Assembly: GCF_017183135.1 (NCBI RefSeq)
Contig: NZ_JADDXW010000002.1
Span: 1-64,000 of the forward strand
Length of the DNA: 64,000 nt
Source: Aurantimonas marina
Lineage (GTDB): Bacteria > Pseudomonadota > Alphaproteobacteria > Rhizobiales > Rhizobiaceae
Direction of reading: 5' to 3'
The position numbers and the translations under genes are program-made. Position 1 is the stretch's first letter, and every line of letters starts with the position of its first letter. The notes beneath the pieces were generated by a model, which saw only the letters and a program-made list of their open reading frames with translations, was not told where the DNA came from and searched no databases. Below are positions 29,454 to 38,062 of the stretch, in pieces.

Positions 29454-32400
29454 GTGCTACAGAAAAAAACTTCCGCCGCAAGCAGCCCCTGCCGCACCAC
29501 ACCGAGGTCTGGCTCTGGGACGGTTTCCCGTCGCAGCTTCCTGCGGAACTCCGGGCTGGCCGTTGTAGGCCTTGCCGGAGCAAGCGCTCTGCGCAGTGGG
29601 ATGGTAAGCGCGCAGACTGACAATCAACCTGCTCCTGAAACGGGTACGCAGGTCAAGAAGACCATCTGCCCGTTTTGCGCGGTGGGCTGCTCCATCTGGG
29701 CGGAAGTCCAGAACGGCGTCTGGATCGGACAGGAGCCTGCCTTCGAAAGCCCGATCAATCTCGGCACCCATTGCGCGAAGGGCGCGGCTACTCGAGAGCT
29801 GGCCATCGGCGCTCGGCGTCTGAAATACCCGACCAAGCTCGAAAACGGCAAATGGGTGCGCATAACCTGGGAACAGGCGATCAACGAGATCGGCGACCAA
29901 CTGCTTGAAATTCGAAAAAGCAAGGGGCCAGACTCCGTCTATTGGCTCGGATCGGCGAAGTTTTCCAACGAAATGGCCTATCTGCACCGCAAGTTTACCG
30001 CCTTGTGGGGCTCCAACAATACCGACCATCAAGCCCGGATCTGTCACTCCACCACCGTGGCTGGCGTCGCCAATACCTACGGTTACGGCGCGATGACCAA
30101 TACCTTCAATGATATCCACAATTCCAAATCCATCTTTCTGCTGGGCGGCAATCCCGCCGAGGCGCACCCCGTCTCCATGCAGCATCTCCTGCGCGCCAAA
30201 GAGAACGGCGCGAAGTTCATCGTCGTCGATCCGCGGTTTACCCGGACAGCCGCCCACGCCGACGAGTATGTGCGCATTCGTCCCGGAACGGACGTGGCAT
30301 TTCTGTGGGGCGTCCTGAATTATATCCTCGAGCAGGGATGGGAGGACGCCGAGTATATCAAGCAGCGCGTGTTCGGATTCGAGGACATCCGCAAGGAAGT
30401 TGCCAACTACCCGCTCGATATCGTCGCCGACATCACCGGCATTCCGCAGGACCAGATCCGGCGCGTCGCAGAAATCGTTGCGCAGGACCGTCCGGGGACC
30501 TTGATCTGGTGCATGGGGCTCACCCAGTCGACCATCGGCAACAACAAGACCCGTGCCGCGTCGATTTTCCAGTTGGCGCTTGGCAACATCGGCAAATCGG
30601 GCGGCGGCGCCAACATCTTCCGCGGCCATGACAACGTCCAGGGGGCAACCGACCTCGGCGTCGTCTGCGATAACCTTCCTGGGTATTACGGTCTCAGTGA
30701 AAACGCCTGGAAACACTGGTCCAGGGTCTGGGATCTCGATTATGAGTGGGTCCGCGACCGGTTCGCCTCGAAGGATCTGATGGAGCAGAAGGGCATTCCT
30801 GTCTCTCGTTGGTTCGACGGCGTGCTGGAAGATATGGCAAATGTCGAGCAGCCAAATGCCATCGGCGCCATGATCTTCTGGGGCCATGCGCCCAACTCCC
30901 AGACACGCGGGCCCGACCTGAAAAAGGGGTTGGAAAAGCTCGATCTTGTGGTGATCGTCGATCCGGTGCCGACGGTCACTGCCGTCATGGGCGATCGCAC
31001 CGACGGCATCTATCTTCTGCCCGCCGCATCCACGATGGAAGGTGCCGGTTCGGTGACCAATTCCAACCGGTCGCTGCAATGGCGCGAAAAGGTCGTGGAG
31101 CCGCTGTTCGAGGCGAAGTCCGACTATGAAATCGCGCGGCTGTTCGCCGAAAAGCTGGGTTATGCCGATCAATTGCTGAAGCACATCAGCGTCCAGAATG
31201 GCGAGCCGGTTGCCGAAGACATCCTTCGCGAGATCAACCGCGGCATGTGGACCATCGGCTACACCGGCCAGAGCCCCGAGCGGCTCAAACTGCACATGCA
31301 GAACCAGGAGCTGTTCCACCCGACCACCCTGATGGGGATGAGCGGCCCGGTGAAGGGTGAATATTACGGCCTTCCGTGGCCCTGCTGGGGCCCGCCCGAG
31401 ATGAAGCACCCGGGCACGCCGATCCTCTATGACCAGTCGAAAACCATCGCCGAGGGCGGGCTGCCGTTCCGCGCCCGGTGGGGCGTCGAGCACGAAGGCC
31501 GGAACCTCCTGGCCGAGGATAGCTATCCGAAGGGATCACCGATCCCGGACGGCTATCCGGAGATGACCATCGCTGTTCTCGAGCAGTTGGGCTACCTGAA
31601 CCAGCTCACGCCTCGCGAGCAACTGATCGTCGTCGCGGTCGGAATGGGTAACTATCATCCGTCTTTACTGGAAGTGAGCGATGATGAGGCGCGGGGCCTT
31701 CTCGCGCAGATGGATGAGCCAACGTCGTCGGAAACGGCGAAGGAAGAGCAGGCCACTGCTCAAAACGTCCGGCGACAGTTCCCGAATATGTCGCAAAAGG
31801 CCCAGCGGGCGATCGCCGGCTACCTCGCTCACAAGAAGGATGACAACGCCGGCGGCAAGGGCGCAGGGCGGCGAGCGGCTCCATCCGGTGACAAGAACGC
31901 GGAAATCGGTGAAGCCGAGTTCAGCGGAGGCAAGGCCGCCGGGAAGGACCAGAAGGATCTGGCGGAAAGCGGCGCGTTACGCGAAAAGATTCTCCGCATC
32001 AACTGGAAGACCGATCTGTCGGGCGGCATACAGCGTGTCGCGATCAAGAATGGCCTCGCCCCGTTCGGCAACGGCAAGGCCCGGGCCATCGTCTGGAACT
32101 TCCCGGATCAGATCCCGATTCACAGAGAGCCGCTCTACACGCCACGCCGCGACCTCATCCCGAAATACCGGACCTATGAGGATCGCACCGATTTCCGGCT
32201 GCCGACGGCCTATTGGTCGGTCCAGAAGAACGACCACAGCGTCCAGTTTCCGCTGGTACTGACAAGCGGCCGGCTGGTCGAGTTCGAGGGGGGCGGCGAC
32301 GAGACCCGCGCGAACAAGTGGCTCGCCGAATTCCAGCAGGAGATGTTCGCCGAGATCAACCATGCCGATGCGTCGCGCGCCGGGATTTCCGATGGTGCCG

Positions 32401-32660
32401 CGGTCTGGGTCGCGACACCCGAGGGTGCCCGCATCCGCGTCGCCGCGATGCTGACCAATCGCGTCGACGAAGGGACGGTCTTTCTGCCTTTCCATTTCGC
32501 CGGCATGTGGATGGGCGAAAGCATCGCCGAGCGCTATCCGGAGGGCACCGTGCCCTATGTCATCGGCGAAGCCGCCAACACGGCGATGACCTACGGCTAC
32601 GATGTCGTCACCTTCATGCAGGAATCGAAGGCGTCGCTTTGCCGGATCGAACCCGCTTGA
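29454..32660 (+). CDS. fdhA: Membrane-associated formate dehydrogenase alpha subunit, Tat-exported
   Basis: 1068 residues; the periplasmic catalytic subunit that oxidises formate and feeds electrons through beta and the cytochrome b to quinone. A twin-arginine signal SRRSFLRNSGLAVVG is near residue 25. The 4Fe-4S motif is CPFCAVGC with a fourth Cys in GTHCAKG. The active-site loop QARICHSTTVAGVAN has Cys where E. coli FdnG has selenocysteine. A charged, low-complexity segment at about residues 750-842 (rich in Ala, Lys, Gly, Glu) interrupts the region before the C-terminal molybdopterin-binding domain. The start is a GTG at 29454 with AGGGA 8 nt upstream. Related to the three-subunit Fdh3 of Methylobacterium. 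Confidence 0.93.
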   Translation: MLQKKTSAASSPCRTTPRSGSGTVSRRSFLRNSGLAVVGLAGASALRSGMVSAQTDNQPAPETGTQVKKTICPFCAVGCSIWAEVQNGVWIGQEPAFESPINLGTHCAKGAATRELAIGARRLKYPTKLENGKWVRITWEQAINEIGDQLLEIRKSKGPDSVYWLGSAKFSNEMAYLHRKFTALWGSNNTDHQARICHSTTVAGVANTYGYGAMTNTFNDIHNSKSIFLLGGNPAEAHPVSMQHLLRAKENGAKFIVVDPRFTRTAAHADEYVRIRPGTDVAFLWGVLNYILEQGWEDAEYIKQRVFGFEDIRKEVANYPLDIVADITGIPQDQIRRVAEIVAQDRPGTLIWCMGLTQSTIGNNKTRAASIFQLALGNIGKSGGGANIFRGHDNVQGATDLGVVCDNLPGYYGLSENAWKHWSRVWDLDYEWVRDRFASKDLMEQKGIPVSRWFDGVLEDMANVEQPNAIGAMIFWGHAPNSQTRGPDLKKGLEKLDLVVIVDPVPTVTAVMGDRTDGIYLLPAASTMEGAGSVTNSNRSLQWREKVVEPLFEAKSDYEIARLFAEKLGYADQLLKHISVQNGEPVAEDILREINRGMWTIGYTGQSPERLKLHMQNQELFHPTTLMGMSGPVKGEYYGLPWPCWGPPEMKHPGTPILYDQSKTIAEGGLPFRARWGVEHEGRNLLAEDSYPKGSPIPDGYPEMTIAVLEQLGYLNQLTPREQLIVVAVGMGNYHPSLLEVSDDEARGLLAQMDEPTSSETAKEEQATAQNVRRQFPNMSQKAQRAIAGYLAHKKDDNAGGKGAGRRAAPSGDKNAEIGEAEFSGGKAAGKDQKDLAESGALREKILRINWKTDLSGGIQRVAIKNGLAPFGNGKARAIVWNFPDQIPIHREPLYTPRRDLIPKYRTYEDRTDFRLPTAYWSVQKNDHSVQFPLVLTSGRLVEFEGGGDETRANKWLAEFQQEMFAEINHADASRAGISDGAAVWVATPEGARIRVAAMLTNRVDEGTVFLPFHFAGMWMGESIAERYPEGTVPYVIGEAANTAMTYGYDVVTFMQESKASLCRIEPA

Positions 32661-32670
32661 GGAGCATCCC

Positions 32671-33267
32671 ATGGCTCGCATGAAATTTCTTTGCGATTCA
32701 GAGCGCTGCATCGAGTGCAACGCCTGCGCGACGGCCTGCAAGAACGAGAATGAAGTGCCGTGGGGAATGGTGCGCCGCCGGGTCGTGACCCTCAATGACG
32801 GCAACCCCGGCGAAAAGTCGATCGCGATCTCCTGCATGCACTGTACGGACGCGCCGTGCATCGCGGTCTGCCCGGTCTCGACGCTCTATCAGAACGACAT
32901 CGGCATCGTCCTTCACGACAAGGACACGTGCATCGGGTGTGGCTATTGCTTCTACGCCTGCCCGTTCGGCGCACCGCAATATCCCCGCGACACCAATTTC
33001 GGCTCACGCGGCAAGATGGACAAGTGCACTTATTGCGCGGGCGGGCCGGAAGAGACCGGCTCTCAGGCCGAGTTCGAGAAATACGGACGCAACCGGATTG
33101 CCGAAGGCAAGCTGCCGCTTTGCGCCGAGGTTTGCTCGACGCGGGCGTTGCTGGCCGGCGACGGCGACGTCATTTCCGATATCTACCGTGAGCGTGCCGA
33201 TCACCGGGGATATGGCTCTGGCGCATGGGGGTGGACGACGGCCTACCATGCGTCCGATGCCACCTGA
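32671..33267 (+). CDS. fdhB: Formate dehydrogenase beta subunit, four [4Fe-4S] ferredoxin
   Basis: 198 residues carrying electrons from the alpha subunit to the membrane cytochrome. Cysteine clusters are CIECNACATAC, CMHCTDAPCIAVC, CIGCGYCFYAC and the split CTYC ... CAEVC, enough for four clusters. Unlike E. coli FdnH it lacks a C-terminal membrane helix, so it must be held by the other subunits. The ATG at 32671 has GAGGAG upstream and lies 10 nt after the alpha stop. Confidence 0.93.
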   Translation: MARMKFLCDSERCIECNACATACKNENEVPWGMVRRRVVTLNDGNPGEKSIAISCMHCTDAPCIAVCPVSTLYQNDIGIVLHDKDTCIGCGYCFYACPFGAPQYPRDTNFGSRGKMDKCTYCAGGPEETGSQAEFEKYGRNRIAEGKLPLCAEVCSTRALLAGDGDVISDIYRERADHRGYGSGAWGWTTAYHASDAT

Positions 33268-33287
33268 ACGCAGGGAGAGTGCAGAAC

Positions 33288-34502
33288 ATGTCAGCAGCAC
33301 GCATAGCGGGCGGCATCGTGGCCCTCATCGCCGGCCTGCTTCTCGCGGTGGTGGTGGTGATCAGCTTCACCGGTGAGAATCTGGTTCAGCCGAACGTCTC
33401 CGTCGCGGGGAGTTCGCGCGATGGGGTGGAAAGCCGGCTCGTCGCCGCCGAAACGTTGATCGCGCGATCGAACCTGTTGGGAGACCGCATCCAGGCGGGC
33501 AGCACCCGGGGCGAGCCGGTCGATACCGATGGGGGCGGCGGCGGGGCCGACCTGGTATTTAGCAACGGGGTGGCGGCGCCGCGCCAGCTCGCTTCCTCGT
33601 GGCTCCAGATTGGAGGAAGCGAAGCGCCAATCCTGCCCGAGGCCAAGCGAATCAAGGGCATCTCGTCCCTGCCCTATCGCAACGCCGCCTCCTTTGAACA
33701 ACCGGGCGGACGCACATGGCGCAGCTTACACAATGATCCGGTGCGTTATGGCGGCGGCTGGATCATCTTCGGCGTGCTCGCCGCGCTGGGGTTGTTTCTC
33801 TTCGCGCGCGGCCGCGTCAAGATTGCCGAAGGAGAAGCCGGCATCACGATCGAGCGCTTTTCTGCAACCGAGCGCGCCAATCACTGGATGACGGCCTCCG
33901 CTTTCGTGATCATGGCGCTGACGGGTCTCGTCATCCTTTACGGCAAGCCCGTGTTGCTGCCGCTGATCGGCGAAGCGGCCCTGAGCGATCTCGCCTGGGG
34001 AAGCGCCTGGCTTCACATGGGCTCCGCCGTTCCGTTCGTGATCGGTGTGAGCTTGATGGTGGTATTCTGGCTACTCCATAATCTGCCTACCCGCCTCGAC
34101 TGGGAATGGCTCAAGCGCGGCGGCGGAATGCTTCGCGACGACGGCGAAAATCCGCCGGCCCGCAAGTTCAATGCCGGCCAGAAAATCGTCTTCTGGGGCG
34201 TTGTCGTCGGGGGGATCGCCCTGCTCGTGTCAGGCCTTGTGCTGATGTATCCCTTCCTGTTCTTCGGTTATGACACCATGCAGACCGCACAGATTTCGCA
34301 TGTGATCATCGCCTTGATCATGATCGCACTCATTTTCGGTCACATCTACATCGGCACGATTGGTATGGTCGGAGCGTTCTCGGCCATGTGGTCCGGCAAG
34401 GTGGACCGCAACTGGGCGAAGGAGCATCACAGCATCTGGTATCGCAAGGTTACCGGCGACCATGACGCTGACACTCAATTGCCCGAGGAGCGGACGACAT
34501 GA
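33288..34502 (+). CDS. fdhC: Formate dehydrogenase gamma subunit, cytochrome b with N-terminal extension
   Basis: 404 residues. The C-terminal part (about 185-390) corresponds to the whole E. coli FdnI/FdoI cytochrome b556: histidines in TERANHWMTASAF, AWLHMGSAVPF and IFGHIYIGTIGMVG are the likely heme ligands. The N-terminal 185 residues are extra: a membrane helix (5-27), a soluble, probably periplasmic segment, and another helix (about 155-175). It anchors the complex and reduces the quinone pool. The ATG at 33288 has GGGAGAG upstream. Its stop overlaps the next small gene as ATGA. Confidence 0.92.
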   Translation: MSAARIAGGIVALIAGLLLAVVVVISFTGENLVQPNVSVAGSSRDGVESRLVAAETLIARSNLLGDRIQAGSTRGEPVDTDGGGGGADLVFSNGVAAPRQLASSWLQIGGSEAPILPEAKRIKGISSLPYRNAASFEQPGGRTWRSLHNDPVRYGGGWIIFGVLAALGLFLFARGRVKIAEGEAGITIERFSATERANHWMTASAFVIMALTGLVILYGKPVLLPLIGEAALSDLAWGSAWLHMGSAVPFVIGVSLMVVFWLLHNLPTRLDWEWLKRGGGMLRDDGENPPARKFNAGQKIVFWGVVVGGIALLVSGLVLMYPFLFFGYDTMQTAQISHVIIALIMIALIFGHIYIGTIGMVGAFSAMWSGKVDRNWAKEHHSIWYRKVTGDHDADTQLPEERTT

Positions 34503-34627
34503 AGGCTTTTTTCGCCGGAGCCACGCTTATGCTCGTGCTGGCGGGACTGTCGATGGCGTTGTTTACGGTGGCCGAGCAGCCGAGCGCCGAGGAAAGTTTC
34601 TACGTTCGTCTTGACGAACCCCGCTGA
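34499..34627 (+). CDS. 42-residue single-pass peptide overlapping fdhC
   Basis: An ATG at 34499 overlaps the fdhC stop (ATGA) and opens 42 codons to the TGA at 34625-34627. Residues 4-24 are hydrophobic (FFAGATLMLVLAGLSMALFTV), after one Lys, and the tail EESFYVRLDEPR is hydrophilic. It could be a membrane peptide or a short secreted one. The stop-start overlap is typical of translational coupling, so it probably belongs to the FDH operon. I do not recognise a family. Confidence 0.6.
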   Translation: MKAFFAGATLMLVLAGLSMALFTVAEQPSAEESFYVRLDEPR

Positions 34628-34751
34628 TCGCGGGCGGCCCGCAGCAGGCAAAACCAGTGCAGCGCGCAACAAAACCGCTCCCCCGGCGTTGTCTGCCATC
34701 GACGCAATCTGGCAATCCATCCGGCTTCCTGCCGGATCAAGGGAGATCGAT

Positions 34752-34940
34752 ATGGCGACCAACACCGGCGAAGGCTATCGCAAGGGTTCCGTCACCGGCC
34801 GCACTCAGGTGGAACGCGAGGACGGCACCCACCAAAAGCGGGACGAGCGGACCGGCGAGTTCATGGAGGTCAAACAGTCCGACGGCAAGTTCAAGGGCGT
34901 CGCCAGGGAGCCGGACGGCCGCGACACCAAGAACGCCTGA
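34752..34940 (+). CDS. Small hydrophilic protein of unknown function
   Basis: 62 residues, very rich in charged and Gly residues, with no cysteine or hydrophobic segment (begins MATNTGEGYRKGSVTGRTQV). It has AAGGGAG before the ATG at 34752. Similar short, probably disordered proteins occur widely in Alphaproteobacteria without a known role; this statement rests on my memory of the pattern, not a search. It lies 125 bp after the FDH operon peptide and is perhaps transcribed on its own. Confidence 0.65.
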   Translation: MATNTGEGYRKGSVTGRTQVEREDGTHQKRDERTGEFMEVKQSDGKFKGVAREPDGRDTKNA

Positions 34941-35123
34941 CGCCGCCGGTACCGTTCGACCACGCTCTCGCTTCGGCGATCATGGCTGGAAATACGGCTC
35001 AACGGACCGCTGCAAGCGTTGCCCTTCCGACACGGCGCCCTGATGAGGGCGAGTCGATGGGTCATTCCAAAGGCCCATTGCCGACAAGTCCGCCCCCACC
35101 TACGGCGTACGGTCTCCAGGCGC

Positions 35124-35861
35124 TTAGAATCGGGCGCGGATACCTGCCAGAACCCGATGCGCGGCGACCTCCACCTCGAATGGAGCCGTGCCAGTCCCCG
35201 GAAACGTCGGGAACCTGAACTCGAACTCGGCGTCCTCACCGTAGGTGAAGTCGTATTCGGCGATCAGATCGAACCGCTCCGACAGCGCCAGCGCCGCGCC
35301 CGCGCCGATACGGCCGGCGAAAACGGTATCGGAATCGTCGGCGACACCGAGGAAGGTCGCGCTCGAGGTAACGTTGTCGAGCGAGATGTGGACGGCGCCG
35401 ACACCGGCCTTTACATAGGGACGGAACACGCCGGATGGCCCAAACTCGTAGGCTGTCTCGGCGAAGACGTTATAAGCCTCGATATCGCCGTTCAAACTAT
35501 CGCGGTAGGGCGCGAAAACCCCTTGGTTCAGTGTTTCTGACTCCATCTTCGCATAGGCTAGTTCGAGGCCGGCGCGCCAATTAGGGGTCAGATAGACGCC
35601 CGCCTCGACCGCGATTGCATAGCCGGTGTCGTAATCGATCGTGCCGTCGATCCGTTGCGTTCGGAAAGCGGTCGGCTCGGATGTAAAGTCGTTATCACCG
35701 ATGATCGGCCCGGCACCGCCCTTCAGCCCGAGCTAGAAGCTGTAGGTGGAAGCCGGTTCGAACACCGGGGCCGTATCGGTCACAGTGACGACGTCCGCCG
35801 CATTGGCTGCCGACGCGATCAACGTGGCCGTGGCCAGCGCAGCAACCAACTTCACACCCAT
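35124..35861 (-). pseudogene. Outer-membrane beta-barrel protein gene with in-frame amber codon
   Basis: Reading the minus strand from the ATG at 35861, 245 sense codons are open except for one TAG at codon 43 (35733-35735). A signal peptide (GVKLVAALATATLIASAANAA) precedes it. Beyond the stop the frame stays intact with alternating barrel-like strands (for example GPSGVFRPYVKAGVGAVHIS and FDLIAEYDFTYGED) ending in the typical outer-membrane C-terminal phenylalanine (GIRARF). The context YSF-stop-LGLKGG suggests an original Tyr codon (TAC/TAT to TAG). It may be a fresh pseudogene, a sequencing error, or amber suppression. Confidence 0.7.
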
Positions 35862-36071
35862 AATTCATCCCCTTCGGTGTCAATGATTTGCCGCGAATCG
35901 TCAGCGCAACAAGGAGATACACCAAGCCGTTGCATTTGAAAGTTCCATGTTATCAGCAATTGTGGCGATAGCGCCACATTTCTGGACGGGGACCGTGCTG
36001 CTCGATATGAGAGCGTTGACCTGTCGTCACTCGCTGTTGCCTTCCCCTGCTCTCTGCCGCATCTTCAGAAG
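35862..36071. other. Intergenic region upstream of barrel gene
   Basis: 210 bases, AT-richer than average around 35930-35960. It should hold the promoter for the barrel gene on the minus strand. No gene or specific site was recognised. Confidence 0.4.
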
Positions 36072-36524
36072 ATGTTCCGCAGCGGAAGAATTCCTCCCGT
36101 GTCGATCCGACTCCTGACGTGCCTCGTCCTTCTCGCGCTCGCCGCCCCCGCGGACGCTCGCTCCAAGGCGGCCGCCTATCTGGTCAAGGAGCAGATTGCC
36201 AGCGCCTGCGACGGGGGGCGCGGCTCGATCGATCCGGCCGGTATCGTCGAGCGCGATCTCGACGGCGACGGGCGCGACGACTTGATCATCGCGCATGAGT
36301 GGATTTCCTGTGCGAGCGGCGGCCAGTTCGGACGCAGCACTTTTTGCGGCATGCAGGTCTGCTCGGTGATGTTCTACCTGCGGCGCGGCCCGCTGCTGAA
36401 ACTCGTCCACGAAATGCTCGGCGGCGGCGTCACGGTTGGTGCCGGCAATGTCCCGGCGATTTCGATGAACGCGCATGGCGGCAGCCGGGGCTCGGTGAAA
36501 TGGAACGGCCGCGCCTTCGAATAG
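36072..36524 (+). CDS. Secreted hypothetical protein
   Basis: Up to 150 residues. A signal peptide is seen (IRLLTCLVLLALAAPADA), with cleavage near ADA. A short DLDGDGRDDLII segment resembles a calcium-binding or FG-GAP-type repeat loop. Three cysteines after the signal (CASGG, FCGM, VCSV) could form disulfides. A GTG at 36099 is a possible alternative start. The family is unknown. It converges with the ABC/FAH operon. Confidence 0.6.
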   Translation: MFRSGRIPPVSIRLLTCLVLLALAAPADARSKAAAYLVKEQIASACDGGRGSIDPAGIVERDLDGDGRDDLIIAHEWISCASGGQFGRSTFCGMQVCSVMFYLRRGPLLKLVHEMLGGGVTVGAGNVPAISMNAHGGSRGSVKWNGRAFE

Positions 36525-36543
36525 GCGCGGCCGTCCGTTGAGG

Positions 36544-36564
36544 AGCGAGGTAATCCCCCTCGCT
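36544..36564. terminator. Possible weak terminator hairpin between convergent genes
   Basis: AGCGAGG (36544-36550) pairs with CCTCGCT (36558-36564) around a 7-nt loop. It lies between the stops of the secreted protein and the FAH-family hydrolase. There is no clear T-run, so the call is weak. Confidence 0.35.
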
Positions 36565-36581
36565 TCGCCCCTCTTACGGTC

Positions 36582-37265
36582 TCAGGCCACCGTCACCTTG
36601 AGATCGCCGATCCCGTCGATATGGCCTTCGAGCCGGTCGCCGCGCTGCACCGCGCCGACGCCCGCCGGCGTGCCAGTCATGATGACGTCGCCGGGCGCCA
36701 GCCGGAACAGGCCGGACAGGTAGGAGATCGATTCCGCCACCTTCCAGATCATCTGGTTGAGGTCGCCGTTCTGGCGGGTTTCGCCATTGATCTTGAGCCA
36801 GATCGCGCCAGAATCCGGATGACCGATTTCCGATGCGGGAACGATCTCGGAAACCGGCGCGGATTCCTCGAACGCCTTGCCGACTTCCCACGGCCGGCCC
36901 AGCTTCTTGGCGACGCCCTGTAAATCGCGCCGGGTCATGTCGAGACCGACCGCGTAGCCATAGACGCAGGACAGCGCGTCCTCGAGCGGGATATTCTCGC
37001 CGCCCTTGCCAAGACAGACGACGAGCTCGATCTCGTGATGCACGTCGTCGCTCTTGCCGGGATAGGGAAACGTCCCGCTTGTCGTCAGATTATCCGGGTT
37101 CTTCTGGAAGAAGAACGGTTCTTCCTTGTTGGGGTCGTGCCCCATCTCGATCGCATGGTCGGCATAGTTGCGGCCGACGCAATAGACCCGCCGGACCGGG
37201 AACGTCTGGGTAGAGCCGCGGACCGGCAGCGCCGGCATCGCGGCGGGCGTGAAGACGTGGGACAT
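36582..37265 (-). CDS. Fumarylacetoacetate hydrolase family protein (acylpyruvase-like)
   Basis: 227 residues of the FAH superfamily, which cleave C-C bonds in acylpyruvates or hydrate related compounds. Family motifs: CVGRNYADHAIEMG, KNPDNL, HHEIELVVCLGKGG (metal-binding acidic residues), GYAVGLDMTRRDLQ and GTPAGVGAVQRGD. It is the size of fumarylpyruvate or acylpyruvate hydrolases. It is the last gene of the ABC-transporter operon, suggesting that the imported compound is degraded to a 2,4-dioxo acid. The exact substrate is unknown. Confidence 0.85.
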   Translation of the reverse strand: MSHVFTPAAMPALPVRGSTQTFPVRRVYCVGRNYADHAIEMGHDPNKEEPFFFQKNPDNLTTSGTFPYPGKSDDVHHEIELVVCLGKGGENIPLEDALSCVYGYAVGLDMTRRDLQGVAKKLGRPWEVGKAFEESAPVSEIVPASEIGHPDSGAIWLKINGETRQNGDLNQMIWKVAESISYLSGLFRLAPGDVIMTGTPAGVGAVQRGDRLEGHIDGIGDLKVTVA

Positions 37266-37298
37266 GAGCGATTTTCCTTGCTTGATATGGGGGTTGGG

Positions 37299-38054
37299 TT
37301 AGCCGCGGCTGGCGGCATAGAAGTCGACGCGCCGTTCCAGCCAGGCGAGGCTTTCGGCCAGGATGAAGGCGAGCGCGAACAGGACCAGCAGCGCGGCCCA
37401 GAAATGCTCCATCAGGAAGCGCGAACCGTAGAGCTTGAACAGCGCGCCGAATCCGACGATCGAGACCAGCAGTTGGCCGATGATCACGCCCTTGACCGCG
37501 CGGATGACGCCGAGACGGATTCCGGCGAGGATCTCCGGCAGCGCCGCCCAGATGTAGATGCGCCGGAACGCCTGCCAGCGGCTGGCGCCGAAGACATGGG
37601 CCATCTCGACGAGGGAGGGCGAGATCGAGCGCACGCCGGCCCGCGAATCGAGAACGATGATCCAGATCGCGAACAAGACGACGGTGAGGATGATGGTCGT
37701 CTGGCCAAGACCGAACAGCACCATGATCACGGGCACCAGCGCGGTTAGCGGCGCCGACAGGAAGAGGTTGACCCAGGGCAGGAAGATCCGGTCGGCGATG
37801 ACCGAGCGGCCCATCAGGATGCCGAGCGGCACCCCGACAGTGATCGCGATGAGATTGCCGACGACGAAGGCATAGGCGGTGACGCCGAGCGCCGACATGA
37901 AGCTGCGGGTGGGCACGATTTCCACGAGCGTGACGAGAACGGCCGACAGCGGCGGCAGCAGGATGGTGACCTCGAGTTGGCCGACGATTTCCCACAGGAT
38001 CGCCCAGAGGATGAGCGAGCCGACCATAGGGATGCGATGTCCGAAGATGATCAT
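37299..38054 (-). CDS. ABC transporter permease, NitT/TauT family (second permease)
   Basis: A 251-residue inner-membrane permease with about six helices. The cytoplasmic EAA loop is seen in EMAHVFGASRWQAFRRIYIWAALPEI-like sequence near residue 160, contacting the ATPase. It lies 8 nt after the ATPase gene and before the hydrolase gene. With the other permease (38863-39741) it would form a heterodimer, unusual for TauC-type systems, which are usually homodimers. Confidence 0.88.
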   Translation of the reverse strand: MIIFGHRIPMVGSLILWAILWEIVGQLEVTILLPPLSAVLVTLVEIVPTRSFMSALGVTAYAFVVGNLIAITVGVPLGILMGRSVIADRIFLPWVNLFLSAPLTALVPVIMVLFGLGQTTIILTVVLFAIWIIVLDSRAGVRSISPSLVEMAHVFGASRWQAFRRIYIWAALPEILAGIRLGVIRAVKGVIIGQLLVSIVGFGALFKLYGSRFLMEHFWAALLVLFALAFILAESLAWLERRVDFYAASRG

Positions 38055-38062
38055 GCCGCGCC

